From Triatoma infestans (taxonomy: Eukaryota > Arthropoda > Insecta > Hemiptera > Reduviidae), in assembly GCA_011037195.1 (NCBI GenBank), contig JAAEAF010004970.1:17783-81782 (forward strand): a stretch of DNA of 64,000 nt, given 5' to 3'. Positions 1 through 11,108 of the stretch are shown piece after piece. The position numbers were made by a program, and so were the translations under genes. Under the pieces are notes generated by a model. It did no database searches and was not told the DNA's origin. It was given only the letters and a program-made list of their open reading frames with translations. The first letter of the stretch is position 1, and every line of letters starts with the position of its first letter.

Positions 1-238
1 TAGAACATTCCAACACCAATCTGGAAGTGAAGACACATGAATTAAGCGCCTTCAACGCAGCCTGGCTGTCCGAGCAGATACAAACACCTTTTAAATTAGT
101 GTTACGCACCCTCTCATCCAAAATACAGCAAAGAATTGCATAAACCTCAGCCTGGAAAACGGTGGCCCACTCACCAAGAGGCGCTACCAAATGATCTCCC
201 GTCTCAAAATAGATGGCAGCCCCAGACCACGAATGCAT
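1..238 (-). pseudogene. LINE-B RNase H fragment (running off the window edge)
   Basis: On the minus strand an open frame runs from 238 to the window edge and translates as part of a retrotransposon ribonuclease H domain, which removes the RNA strand after reverse transcription. Visible motifs are WATVFQAEVYAIL (the conserved acidic residue of the second motif) and SDSQAALKAL (third motif). The first motif (TDGS) is missing because the sequence is cut at about 238, so this is a 5'-truncated piece. The same motifs recur at 28.9-29.7 kb, which supports one family (LINE-B, I superfamily). The downstream part lies outside the window. Decayed and certainly not functional alone. Confidence 0.8.
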
Positions 239-544
239 ACTTTATGCAAAATAATATACTGCATCCACGGTTATTATAGTATTAATAATATTATCTAATA
301 AAAAAAAATAAATTGGTTACATGTTTTTCTTTTTGCAGATTGCTTCCAACTGACTGAATTTTTTCAGTTTTGTTCCGGTCTGTCATAGATAATTTTTTTT
401 TTTTTTTCAAAATCTAAACTGTTTATTACACAATAATTGTTTGTGTTCGTTTAGTCACCAATTTCGTTTCATTTTCTGACCATATACCACTACTTAGTGT
501 GTTATACCGGTCAAACGTTTATCCCTTACAGAACATCAATCATA
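239..544. other. AT-rich spacer
   Basis: AT-rich sequence with a poly-T run near 391-407. I see no coding signal. It separates the LINE-B fragment from the LINE-A 3' fragment. Confidence 0.5.
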
Positions 545-984
545 TTCTTGTGGGCTTACTCGGTGAGGGAATAAGGGAATCTCGCTTGCAGGAATCTGTG
601 AGACGCGCAACCATGTCTGATCGTTTTGTTCTGTACAGCCACTTAACATCTATGGGCAGAGATAGCGTATCTTCAGCCTTTTCTGACGACCTTTCATTCC
701 TGGAACTGCGGTGGCTTTTCAAGTTGAGAGGGGAACTTCATTATCTAAATTATAGTCTCTGATTAGACAAGGAACTCGAGCTGGAAAAGTGTTCCCTGTG
801 TAATAGTGGTTCTCATGAGAAAGTTTACCACTTTTTGGGAGAGTGTCCCTTATTAGCTGAATTTCGTCTCCTTTACTTCTGCAAGCGTACGCTTTCTAGA
901 GAGGAAATTGTATCCTTCCTAACAGGTCGGACCACCCTCGGCCCCTTCCCGCTACGCTCGCCATGCTTGGAAAGCAAGATATAA
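545..984 (+). pseudogene. LINE-A ORF2 C-terminal end
   Basis: Translates as the C-terminal region that follows reverse transcriptase in LINE-A: SVRRATMSDRFVLYSHL, then LRWLFKLRGELHYLNY, then a cysteine-rich part CSLCNSGSHEKVYHFLGEC, ending in LESKI and a TAA at 982-984. The C-x2-C ... H ... C arrangement is the zinc-ribbon-like motif often found at the end of LINE ORF2 proteins. An in-frame TGA sits just before the cysteine-rich part (about 760-762). The minus-strand copy has the same TGA at the same place. Not functional alone, since the catalytic domains are absent. Confidence 0.8.
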
Positions 985-1300
985 CTGGATCTCTGACTTT
1001 TAATCGATTACCTCTTAGTATAGTTATCATCAGTTCTGTTTTTTACTTTCTCTTATTTTCTCTTTGATTAATGCATAGAAGATCACTTTCAGTTTTTTTA
1101 CACCTTCATTTGTATTATGTACCTTTTTATTCATTTATGTATTTTTCTTTTTTTCTTTTTTCTTTGAAAATGTTTTTTGAATATGCTTTGTATTTTTACG
1201 ATGATCAGTGAACTCTGGCAGACGGCTGCAGCCATTGCCTATAATATGTTGCACCAAAAAAAGAAGTTTATGTGTACATTTCTGAAATATATATTATTAT
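545..1300 (+). mobile_element. 5'-truncated LINE-A copy (3' end only)
   Basis: About 750 bases that match, in reverse complement, the 3' end of the long element at 3823-8240. The match begins near 548 and includes the end of ORF2, the whole 3' UTR, and the final stretch reading into an AT/ATT-rich tail near 1290-1305. Truncation at the 5' end is the usual outcome of incomplete target-primed reverse transcription. Similarity to the other copy is very high by eye in both coding and UTR parts, so the two insertions come from closely related source elements. Confidence 0.85.
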
Positions 1301-1514
1301 GGATTAATTTTTTGTTTAATTAATGCCCTGTTTATATTGTTTGGTCAAGATTTTAAATAAATTTATGGTTAATACTTTTAATTGATGCATAATTCTAGCA
1401 TGTTTTATTGGGTATATATTGATTGCATTTGTTGATTGTATGCAGACTTTCATTTTTAAAAATTAAAATATCACTGCCCCATACCTCTTGTATGTTGGTT
1501 CATAAAAAAGGTAT
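1301..1514. other. AT-rich spacer
   Basis: AT-rich, no coding signal seen; lies between the LINE-A fragment and the solo LTR. Confidence 0.5.
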
Positions 1515-1972
1515 TGTAATGTTATTGGTGTGTTATGTTGTAGTGTAGTGGTAGCTTGTGGCGTGAGCGGTTTTGTAAACGGGCTTGTAAGTATATATGT
1601 TTAAGAGAGAAGTATTAGTAATAATCAAGAGAGCACCACTGTTTTTAAAATAATTATATTATTCTCTAAAAGAATTTAATCTTTACAATATCACAATAAT
1701 CTGCTTATAAGTATACTGGATTGATTTAAGTTAAACTGGCACTGATGTTAACTGGTAGAATGTCTAGCTCAGACTATTTTGAAGGAATGTCTTCTAATTG
1801 TTATTTCAAATCTACCCCTGTGAGAAGAAGGAGTAAACAATGCTAACAAGGTTCATGAACTCTTCCTGTAACTGTACTTTTTCTAACTGGGTTACCCTTT
1901 TTGTTAACAAGCTCGCATTTTTCTAATAATTTTCTTCAATTAAAATAGATATAATTTCTTGCATCCATCACA
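1515..1972 (+). mobile_element. Solo LTR-A with 4-bp target duplication
   Basis: A 458-base unit that starts TGTAATGTTATTGG and ends CATCCATCACA, the TG...CA form of a long terminal repeat. It is flanked by the direct repeat GTAT (1511-1514 and 1973-1976), as expected of LTR-element integration. Related sequence occurs at 29691-30150 (+), 42945-43479 (-) and 59724-60204 (-), sharing blocks such as 'gggcttgta' and 'agtaataatcaagagagcaccactg'. No gag-pol lies next to it, so it is a solo LTR left by recombination between two LTRs, or a very short non-autonomous element. A 4-bp duplication suits the Gypsy group, but that is inference. Confidence 0.75.
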
Positions 1973-1976
1973 GTAT

Positions 1977-3820
1977 TCTATTTATGATAAAGGTATAGGT
2001 CACATAAAATAAAAATGGGCATGATACCTATGGTCCAAAATCACCGCAATTAAAAGGATCTTTTGTGAAATTCTTCCTAGTTAAGTAGGCTCATAGATCA
2101 GAGCATATACGCATGGTCTAACAACTAAAATGAAGCCACACTGATTAGTTCTAATATTTTTCTCATTAATTTTCTCCTCTTTACTAAACGTTTTATTCTT
2201 TTGTTAGTTATCTTATTTCAATTGTTTACTTATATATCTGTAATAGCTGTGCAGAAAACTGTCACACATTATCACGGCAGTAACATTGGAAGTGGGTTAA
2301 ATAGTTGGGTCGTATAACAACTAAAGTGTGATTCAGTCTTGTACTATTTGTTCCACTCCAGAAAGTACCTACTATTTAATTGAAACTAATAAAACTTGGG
2401 AAACGTTTCTACCAAGTTTGCTTTCTGAGTTGCCAATAGCTTTGTGGTCATCTATGCTTAAACTACCTAACTACCTAAACTACCTTACTGATCAATATCT
2501 TCCAAATGTTACTTTGAATTTATATATATTCTGTAATTTAGTATTATTCGGTCATAGTTATGCAATATATCAATAATTTTTATTATAGATTCATTGTACA
2601 AATTTAAATCGTGGTTATATCACCTAAGCAACAACCATAGGCAATTTGGTTTAAAGTGACACTGTAGTAATCCTAAAGTTTGCTAAGTTCTGGAAAATAT
2701 CAGGGCAATGGCCAAAGACATTCATTAATTTATATTTTTGTGAAGGATAACCAGTAAAATTGAGAAGTGAGGCTTTTTTGCCAAAGTCTAGCAGCACGTG
2801 TAATTTTAGGATAAGAAACTGTTAGGTCTTTTCCTTAAGACATTTTTCTTTATTCATATTTTACCATTTAATTATAAGATCAGTAATTTGTTTAAAGGTA
2901 TGTAGTGGAAACAGAAACAAAAAAGAACGTTACCTACATCTGATAATTCTCTCACTGAAGAGTAGCAGGACTTTGGCGCCTCTTCAGTGATGTATATTTC
3001 TTACAGCAATCGTACTCTGACAGACTTTGACCAGGGAAAAAACATTTTTTTTAAACTATTTCCAAAAAATTTACTCCTAAGTTTCTTTCATTTTTTTTTA
3101 TTTTATTTTTTTAAACAAATTCATGAATATTATTACAAATTATATTTTGCAGATAATCAAAGGGATGGTAATAGTCCACTTTAGAAGATAGATAATTGAA
3201 AATATATTAATAAATTGGGTTTTATTCCTGATGAAAATATTTTCATATTTTAATGTGTTCCCAAATTTCGTGGAGAGAATAACCTCTTGCGTCTGCAACT
3301 GATAATGGGACAAAATTCTAAACATATTGTAACGCAGCCACTGGTGCCATCTAGGAGAGAAAGCAGGTATCTCAAGTTCTCCTAGTGGCCGATAGAAAGC
3401 GCTAGCAGGGTGCTCTAGCTCTTTCTGGAATGTTCTAGTACCTTTCAGATCTTTCTTCACCGATATAAATAGTAAACAACAGCTCGAGTGAAGTCAGCCT
3501 AGAAAGAGTCTTGTTACAAACGAAGTGTGCATTTGTGAATAGTAAATAAGAAGTGAACTAAGAGAACTTTTGTTGGCATATACTGTGTATTAATTATTAT
3601 TAAGTGCTTTATTTGTAATTTATTATGTTAAACAAAAAATGTTTATTTTTTTTTTGAAATTTAGAGTGTTTTATCTAAACGAACCCACTTAGAAACTAGT
3701 TGCAGTAGCTATTTCAGAGGGAAAAACGTTACAATATTAAGGATTATGAAATGGGTTGTTAAAACTTTTGATTTGAAGATAATTGTTAGATAGATAAAAA
3801 GCTTTATTGCAAATTCACAA

Positions 3821-3822
<2 letters not shown>
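1977..3822. other. Intergenic, no supported gene
   Basis: About 1.8 kb of AT-rich sequence. Short open frames at 2328-2576, 2987-3184 and 3140-3460 show no recognisable motif and have low-complexity composition, so I do not call them. The stretch 3280-3480 is somewhat less AT-rich and might be part of an old element, but I could not assign it. Confidence 0.5.
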
Positions 3823-3856
<34 letters not shown>

Positions 3857-3858
3857 TA
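3823..3858. repeat. (AAT)n/(AT)n microsatellite, tail of LINE-A
   Basis: An AAT run followed by AT repeats. It sits exactly at the 3' end of the minus-strand LINE-A and reads as (ATT)n in the element's orientation. A similar (ATT)n run marks the 3' end of the related fragment at 46254-46283, so it is likely the element's templated tail rather than a chance microsatellite. Confidence 0.7.
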
Positions 3859-4164
3859 TATATATTTCAGAAAGTACAAATAAACTTCTTTTTTTGGTAC
3901 AACATATTATAGGCAATGGCTGCAGCCGTCTGCCAGAGTTCACTGATCATCGTAAAAATACAAAGCATATTCAAAAAACCTTTTCATAGAAAAAAGAAAA
4001 AAAGAAAAATACATAAGTAAATAAAAAGGTACATAAATAAATGAAGGTATAAAAAACCTGAAAGTGATCTTCTATGCATTAATCAAAGAGAAAATAAGAG
4101 AAAGTAAAAAAAAGACTGATGATAACTATACTAAGAGGTAATCGACTAAAAATCAGAGATCCAG

Positions 4165-7100
4165 TTATATCTTGCTTTCCAAGCATGGCGAGCGTAGCGG
4201 GAAGGGGTCGAGGGTGGTCCGATCTGTTAGGAAGGATACAATATCCTCTCTAGAAAGCGTACGCTTGGAGAAGTAAAGGAGACGAAATTCAGCTAATAAG
4301 GGACACTCTCCCAAAAAGTGGTAAACTTCCTCATGAGAACCACTATTACACAGGGAACACTTTTCCAGCTCGAGTTCCTTGTCTAATCAGGGCCTATAAT
4401 TTAGATAATGAAGTTCCCCTCTCAACTTGAAAAGCCACCGCAGTTCCAGGAATGAAAGGTCGTCAGAAAAGGCTGAAGATACGCTATCTCTGCCCATAAA
4501 TGTTAAGTGGCTGTACAGAACAAAACGATCAGACATGGTTGCGCGTCTCACTGATTCCTGCAAGCGAGATTCCCTTATTCTCTCACCGAGTAAGGCAAAC
4601 TGAGTGGGCCAAATTTGTAAATTAAGCAAGGATTCATTAAAAGAACATGAGTTACATTGAAAAAGAGTAAGCCAGTGTTTGAACCAATATATTTTTCTAT
4701 CAATTATTTTGAGGGCCAGTATATTAGGGAGCCTGTGGGATGGAAGAGATAACACCTTGACACAGTATCTACATGGGTTAAGGGTATAAACTTCGAGTGG
4801 TTCCAAAGCACTCTCTAACGACAATATATAGTTTTAAGTCTGGATAGGTAACGCAAACAATTTTTTTATAAAAAAACTTTGAACTTTCTCTAACACCTCA
4901 TTGCTCGAGACACACTCTTAAAAACCTGATGTTTAGACATTTTTATTGAGAATAAGATTATGCCAAACTCTATTTAATCCCTGTTTTGCCAGCGAGACTT
5001 TTTCCACAAGATGGGGTAAGAAGGTAAGACGGGGAGTTAACGTAACGCCAAGGTATTTAAATCTGTTTACAATTTCAATTTGCTGCCCGTTATAATCCCA
5101 TTTCTCGGAAGAAGCGAGTCTGCCCCCTCTTCTGAAGATCATAATTTTTGATTTCGATAAATTAACCGAAAGGTGCCATTGATCGCAGTAAGCCTCCAAG
5201 ATCCTTATATTCCTTTGAAGGGCAATTGGATTATCAGCTAATAGAATAATGTCGTCGGCATAAAGCAAAATCTTTATTTTCGTATTACTAATAACTACTC
5301 TACCTTCCAAAAGCGATAGAAGATCATCCACAAATAACGAAAACAAAATAGGGCTGAGTAAACAACCTTGTCTCACGCCGGAACCAACCGTAAAGAATTC
5401 TGTAATCGTATCCGTACCACGAACTGAGGAGGCAGCAACGAGGTATAACTTCCTTAGAATACCCACAAACGTAGAAGAGATGCCAAGGTTGAGTAGTTTT
5501 AAAAACAGAGAAGAATGGTCCACCGTATCGAAAGCTGCTCTGAAATCAACGAAGAAGCAATACAACTTATATTCCTTCTCCGACAGTTTAAGACTAATTA
5601 AGTTTGTTAGAACAAATAGATTATCGATTGCAGAGTAACCTCTCCTAAAACCCGCCTGAAATTCGCTCAATGAGTCATTCTGAATTACAAAGCGGCGGAG
5701 TAGTAGAGAGGAGAATAACTTTGCCAAGGAATCCAAACACGAAATTCCTCTATAATTTGCCACATCGTTAATATTACCATGCTTGTAAAGTGGAAAGATC
5801 ATTGACTTACCAAACGATGGAGGAACCTCACCAAGTTCAAAGCAATAATTAAAGAAAGCTAAAAGTCGTTCCTTAAAAACTGAAGGGGCAAATTTATAGA
5901 ACTCGTTTGGCACACGATCTATTGAGCTTAATTAATTTGGCACAGGGGCTTTATTGAGCTTAAGGTTAGATATTGTGAAAGAAAGCTCATCAAGGGTAAA
6001 TGGAGAGTCCAGAATAGGAGAGGAGATGAAAGGCTCAGCATAGGAGGAAAGAGAAAGCCAAGGAGGGTTGAGAAGAGACTTAAAATGAGAGACCAGCTTG
6101 TCGATAGTTATATCACTGCCCAAAACAAAGTGTTTTCTACGAAATCGGTTTATTAAACTCCAAAGTTGTTTGGAGTCCTTAACGGCTCCAAACATTTGAC
6201 AGAATGAAGAAAAATATTCTTTTTTCTGGACATCACACAACTTCACATAATCTTTTTTAGCAGTGAGATAGGCATCTTTTGCAATCCTTGAGTTGGTTTT
6301 TCTGAACAGGTTAAGACACCTGAATGATTTTTCCTGGCTTGCAAACAACGATAATTGAACCAAGGGTTTTTCTGATACTTTTTAATTATAGAAAAAGTAG
6401 GGGTCGAGGAAGGGCAAGATTTTTTAATACTTTTTTAATAATTAAGAGCATCTGCATAATCTTGAAGATTATTTCAGGATAATAACTTATTGAACCAAGG
6501 GCCTGTTCAAGATTAGTGCAGTAAACATCTTTGTCAGAATCCTTCCAGTTTAATTAAGGAGTTAGAGGTAATAGAATACTATTAATATTATTTAACTGAA
6601 GTTTAATAGAAAGTGAAATAGGTAGGTGATCAGAGAAAGTCTCTTGTAGGACGGTAAAATGCTCCACAACGGGTAAACAGTCAAAAGATACACAACAGAG
6701 ATCGTTTACCGAACAACCCACGGGAGAAAACCAGAATCGAAGGATTCGTAAAGCGTTGTGAAATCTTCGTCCCATTTATTGCAGTTTAGATAAGCAGGTA
6801 ATAATGTAATGACCATATCATTTTGTCTTAAGCGAATACCCGGAAGCCCCGTCATTGTACAAAAATATGGAATACGCAGAGAGCGCTTCACACCACACAA
6901 CTTGCCACCACTAGCTCTGCCATATTTGGATACTCTGATAGCCGGTTCCCAATTTAAATAATATTCTGGAAAATAATGATTATAATAACTGAACGAATTT
7001 TCAATTACAAATGTTTCTAATAAGATAAAAATATCAAACTTTTTTAATAAATTCAAAAAAGCAATAGGATAGTTATCAATTTTGGATCTCAGGCCCGAAA

Positions 7101-7188
7101 TATTGTAACTCATAATGGAAATAGAATTAAGTGTGGAAATTGAAGGTTTAGCAGAAAAACTCTTCTTACAGACGCAAGGTGATTTCAA
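4165..7188 (-). pseudogene. LINE-A ORF2: endonuclease-reverse transcriptase, degraded
   Basis: Multidomain protein that nicks target DNA and copies the element RNA there. Endonuclease (7188-6550): SIMSYNISGLRSK and LLETFVIE are the N-terminal motifs of the APE fold, and a frameshift lies near 6706-6775. Linker (6363-5932) includes FTLDELSFTISNLKLNKAP, the usual entry to RT. RT (5913-4933): YRGISCLDSLAKLFSSLL, FQAGFRRGYS, CFFVDFRAAFDTVD (catalytic Asp), GVRQGCLLSPILFSLF, and YADD at 5262-5251, then RFKYLGVTL. The C-terminus (4824-4165) ends with CSLCN...HFLGECPLL. A short local duplication near 5915-5955 disrupts the NKAP motif, and an in-frame TGA (about 4390) precedes the cysteine motif. The frame opens at TTG (7188-7186), overlapping the ORF1 stop as TTGA. 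Confidence 0.85.
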
Positions 7189-8073
7189 GAAGATGAAGTG
7201 CGTGCTGGAGTGCTATATGAGGTCGGTTGCGAACTTCGTTGGCCAACAGAAGAGAAATAGTCCTTAGCTAGAGAATTCATTCGCAATGCCTCGATGAAAT
7301 CAGAAAGATCACTCTTCACCAAGTCCGTAAGTTTCCGCCTGCCATCCTCACCAGAGAAACGTAGACCTTCTTCGTCAGACCAATTAAATTTGCTATTTTC
7401 AACTATCAAATATCTCGAGCGAATCGTTACATTAAGATGAGGGTTACATCTCAAAATTTCCCTTCTTAGTAACAGAAATTTACATCGGGTCTTCCTGCTA
7501 ACCTCTGGCAAATCCTGGTGGATAACAAACCCTGTGCCTCTCAGAACCTTAGTAGAGCTCAGAACTTTATTCTTATCTTGAAGACTGGCGAATGACACTA
7601 ACAGAGGTCTATTAACCCCAGTGCCTTGACCCAGGGGAAAAACATTGAGATGATTCGAGGATGGCTCGACCTTCAAAACATCACGGCAAAATTCTCGAAC
7701 TGTTGAGTTAAGGACACCGTGTAAGGTATAATTAATTCCTTTAAATATTCAATTGTTCCGTCGAGAGAATATTTCTAGGTCCTCTATCCTAGATTCAGCC
7801 TTAACTTGTAGAATTTTTAATGATTTTATTTCCGCCTGAAGAGAAGCATTTTGTTCTTTAAGAGAAGATACATCATTTTTAATAGACAAAACGTCCTTCT
7901 TAGTCAAGCCAGCTTTTCTTCTAACAAACCTGTCATCACTTCTTTAATCAAGAAAACTAGTTGAGTTTTATTCATAACGAATTCCTCTGATAATGGCATT
8001 TTTTAGAGGTAGGGGTAGAGTCACCTGGAGAACTCCTTACACGCTTGAAACTCTGACATGAAGATTCCGACAT
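7185..8073 (-). pseudogene. LINE-A ORF1: coiled-coil RNA-binding protein, degraded
   Basis: Starts at ATG 8073-8071 (MSESSCQSFKRVRSS...) and ends at TGA 7187-7185. The N-terminal third is broken by small indels, then a heptad-rich stretch (LTKKDVLSIKNDVSSLKEQ and following, about 7905-7760) leads into SRIEDLEIFSRRNN, which in L1-like ORF1 proteins marks the junction of coiled coil and RRM-like domain. The next part (7676-7185) is open and includes RPLLVSFASLQDK and LRGTGFVIHQDLPEVSRK, matching the RRM/C-terminal domain of L1/CR1-type ORF1 nucleic-acid chaperones. No zinc knuckle is present. Family known function: binds element RNA as trimers. Identification rests on motif order only. Confidence 0.75.
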
Positions 8074-9504
8074 ATAATGATAGAGAAATAATAGTGTAAT
8101 TTAAAACTTAAATAGGTATTAATTATATCTGAACTATACTTGAAGGTAATTATCTCCAAATTATATTTGCAACTAAGTATAAATACTACCACATTGTTTA
8201 TATAGGCCAAAGCTTGTAAACAGCTGGCAAAAAGAATAGTTCAAAATAAAGTCTTTATTGGTTGGCAGTATGTCTAATTTATTAGTTTAATTTATTTTAT
8301 TTATTTATTAGAAATAGTTTAATTTATTGAAAAAAAAAAAATCTACTATTTATTATTAATTTAAGCTATTATCTCCTTTTAATTAGGTTAGCGGTATGTC
8401 AGATTGAAATAGTTTAAATTATTGCAATAAATCTGACCTTGAACTACGACAAGACCAGATATTTTTGTAATCACAATTCAAATATTAAAACCGAAGTTAT
8501 TTTTACTACATAGGATTATGACTCCACTAAACATACGCAAGCACTGTGTCATATACTACGTCACGTACTTCGTCCGTTAGCACGTCATCTTCTACGTAAT
8601 TTTCATGCACAATCAAGTTCCTAACTAATATCTACAGTTGAAAATCTTTCACCCTATTTTCTCGAAATCCACTCGATGAAAATTCTTGATTTTTTTGTGA
8701 TATTAAGCCAGGCACTGCGTTTTATAACTATCCAAATTTTGGTAACAATACACTCACATTTATCACCTTTTTTACAGAAAAAAAAGAGATACGATGTTAA
8801 TATTATGAACGCTCGATGTGAACTCGCAAATTTACAAGTATGTAAAATAATAATAAACAGAAGTTCCAATGTACATTAACAATATAAATTTCCTGCATTG
8901 TTTATATAATGATTTTCAGGATAAGGCGAGGAACAATGTGCAGGGAAAAAGGGAAAAAACCTGCAGCTTTAAGAAAAATATTAGGAGAGGATGTGTTTCA
9001 ATCTTTTATGCCTGTATTGTATGGAGGGATCGTAGGAGGCTATTTCGCGGCAGAGTGGATTGGAATGGCAGTCTAGAGTGGAGCGGAGAGGAGCAGAGAG
9101 GAGAGTAGATGAGGAGAGAAAATTGATTATCCTCTCAAAAGCGATTTTTCATATTTAAAAAAAAAAGAAATTTCCTTGATTTAAAAACAATGAACAGAAC
9201 AACCATCTAAGTGATATTAAGAACCATCAAAAGTGTTGCTAAAAATGGTATTTGAAGAAAGTCGAAGAAATAGCATAGACAATTTTCTTTTAACTGAGTG
9301 TACTAGCTAGTCACAAAAGAGTTTTCCGTTTTTATTTGAAATACTGACAGGATATATTTTAAGGGCTTCTGGGTGGCGGAATCTGTTTTTTTTTTTTTAA
9401 GGAAGCAGAGACGATTAGGCTTATGTAATGGAATCGTTTGATGTGTGATCCTGGAGTAGCAGATGTCTTGAAGAGGGCGGATGTTAGTTGAGAGATTTTG
9501 GGAA

Positions 9505-9585
9505 GTTAGTGCTCGGGAATAATTAAACGGTATATATAAAAATTATAGATTTTGGGAATAATTAAACGGTATATATAAAAAAAAC
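9505..9585. repeat. Two-unit tandem duplication of about 42 bases
   Basis: The phrase 'gggaataattaaacggtat' with following 'atataaaaa' occurs twice in a row (about 9515 and 9555). A small local duplication; no function inferred. Confidence 0.6.
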
Positions 9586-10093
9586 TATAATTGAACAATA
9601 CTTTAGAAAATGTAACTAATAATTATAATAAAATACTTAGTAATAAATAGAAGATAAATTAGAATGATAAAATAACGAACTAAGATGCACAACTAAGAGA
9701 AAGATAAGTTTGAATATAACTGTGTATAGTAAATTGCCGCTTGTGTATAAAGACGTGCTCGTTTGGTCGTAGATGATATAATAATCATTTCGTCGTATAT
9801 CATAGAGTTTATATATTACTGTTGTTCACACTCACACGAAGACATCTGTCCTAGTGTGCGACCATGTGCGACCTACGTAGTTTGCTGACCTTATTTAGGT
9901 CAGCGATCAACCTTTTCGGTGCTTGCTTTTTGATGTAAGTACTAATGAAAAGGCTTGGTTGTTTGTTTGGTTGGCCGCGGCTGTCGGCAGCCAACTAGGT
10001 CGCTGTTTTATTACTGCCACCCTTTGTTAAGGTAGCAGCTGGCTGGAACCACTAGTTGTAAATTATTATTTCTTTGGTGTTTGACTTTGCCGA

Positions 10094-10132
10094 TGTCAAT
10101 GACTTTGTAATGATATGGCAAAGTCATTGACA
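10094..10132. other. Perfect 14-bp hairpin
   Basis: TGTCAATGACTTTG at 10094-10107 is the exact reverse complement of CAAAGTCATTGACA at 10119-10132, with an 11-base loop. It lies in a non-coding stretch with no adjacent element end that I can identify. It could be a remnant of a small inverted-repeat transposon. Confidence 0.6.
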
Positions 10133-10853
10133 CTTATTTCTAACTTGTCATTTCAGAATAATTTACGCTTCCTACATCAGCAAATTATTTGAGGCAATAA
10201 TCTTGCAATAAAAATTTCATTGGAAGATAATTGAAAAATTTCATGTTACGACAAGATTCGCCAATTAAAATTAAAGAATTGTAGTGAGAAAAAGTGGTGG
10301 AGTGTTTCATATCAGTTTTTATTTTCTCTTACTGGTTTTCCGTATAAGGCGACTAAGCCGACAACTTTTTCATCTAATCCTATGTAAGATTTCCTTAATT
10401 GTTATACCATTTAAATTGGTATAAATATTCATTGCTATTCCTGGGATGACAAGAAATGAAGTAGAAATAAATAAGGTACAGCAGAGAAGGTCACTTGGCC
10501 ACCCATAAACAGCTTATCGTATGTGATACAATGAATCCGCTTCGTATGGTTCCAACAAAATGTTATTAGTAGGTATTCAGAAATTGGGGGAACTTCTGTG
10601 GATACTGAGTAGGAGTGTATGGACGACTCGAGTCAGACAATGCTAGCCAACGAGCAATTTTCCCGGACATGTTTGCGGCGGAAATTCAAGTAAGCAGATG
10701 ATGTGCCACTTCAATAGAAATTATGAAATCAGAAGATTGTAAATCTTTTCCGATAGTTAAGCCGGTCTTAAAAACATTGAGTTCCTAATTGATCAGTTTA
10801 AAAAATGTAGTGGGAATGCTTAGGCCAGTGACAATGATCTATCAGTGTAATGG

Positions 10854-10955
10854 TGTAATGGGATCCGAATCATTAAAGACTCATAGGATCCGAAGAGCGG
10901 AGAAGCACATTAAATGAATCAAATGTTAGTTACTCCCCATCTAGGCCAGACCAAA
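10854..10955 (+). mobile_element. LTR-B 5' fragment
   Basis: Begins TGTAATGGGATCCGAATC and matches the first hundred bases of the LTR-B unit at 31909-32269, including 'agttactcc' and 'ctaggccagac'. It stops near 10955, where minus-oriented LTR-B sequence begins, so it is a truncated copy abutting an oppositely oriented copy. Confidence 0.6.
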
Positions 10956-11108
10956 TATGTGAGAATCAGAGAGAGTGAGAGAGAGAGAGAGAATTAGAGA
11001 GAATGAATGAGATAGAAATAAACTGGATGATATGCTCAACACTGTATAATGAATAGAACACAAAAAACTGCAAGGACTTTACAGTTAAATGGAATTTAAG
11101 TGACGAGA

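Larger units (their letters stand above)
3823..8240 (-). mobile_element. Nearly complete LINE-A retrotransposon (CR1/L2-like group)
   Basis: A minus-strand non-LTR element of about 4.4 kb. From 5' to 3': ORF1 (8073-7185) with coiled coil and RNA-binding-like domain; ORF2 (7188-4165) with APE-type endonuclease, reverse transcriptase and a cysteine-rich C-terminus; a 3' UTR of about 300 bases; and a short AT/(ATT)n tail at 3823-3858. There is no RNase H domain. A microsatellite tail instead of poly-A, an L1-like ORF1 and absence of RNase H fit the CR1/L2/Kiri-like part of the Jockey superfamily; the exact clade needs phylogeny. The 5' end is not defined; I place it near 8240 because no further coding signal is seen. 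Several frameshifts and stops make it inactive. Confidence 0.8.
8241..10853. other. Intergenic, no supported gene
   Basis: About 2.6 kb, AT-rich, no recognisable coding region. The two overlapping opposite-strand frames at 8654-8879 and the frame at 8869-9108 lack motifs. It holds a 2-unit tandem duplication (9510-9585), a strong hairpin (10094-10132) and, at 10281-10345, a degenerate DR-type end (GTGAGAAAAAGT...ATTTTCTCTTAC). 9820-10060 is less AT-rich than its surroundings but gives no protein match that I recognise. Confidence 0.5.

Noticed and set aside
8654..9108. Overlapping frames of 71, 67 and 79 codons
   Set aside because: Mutually exclusive overlapping strands, no motifs, composition like the surrounding spacer.
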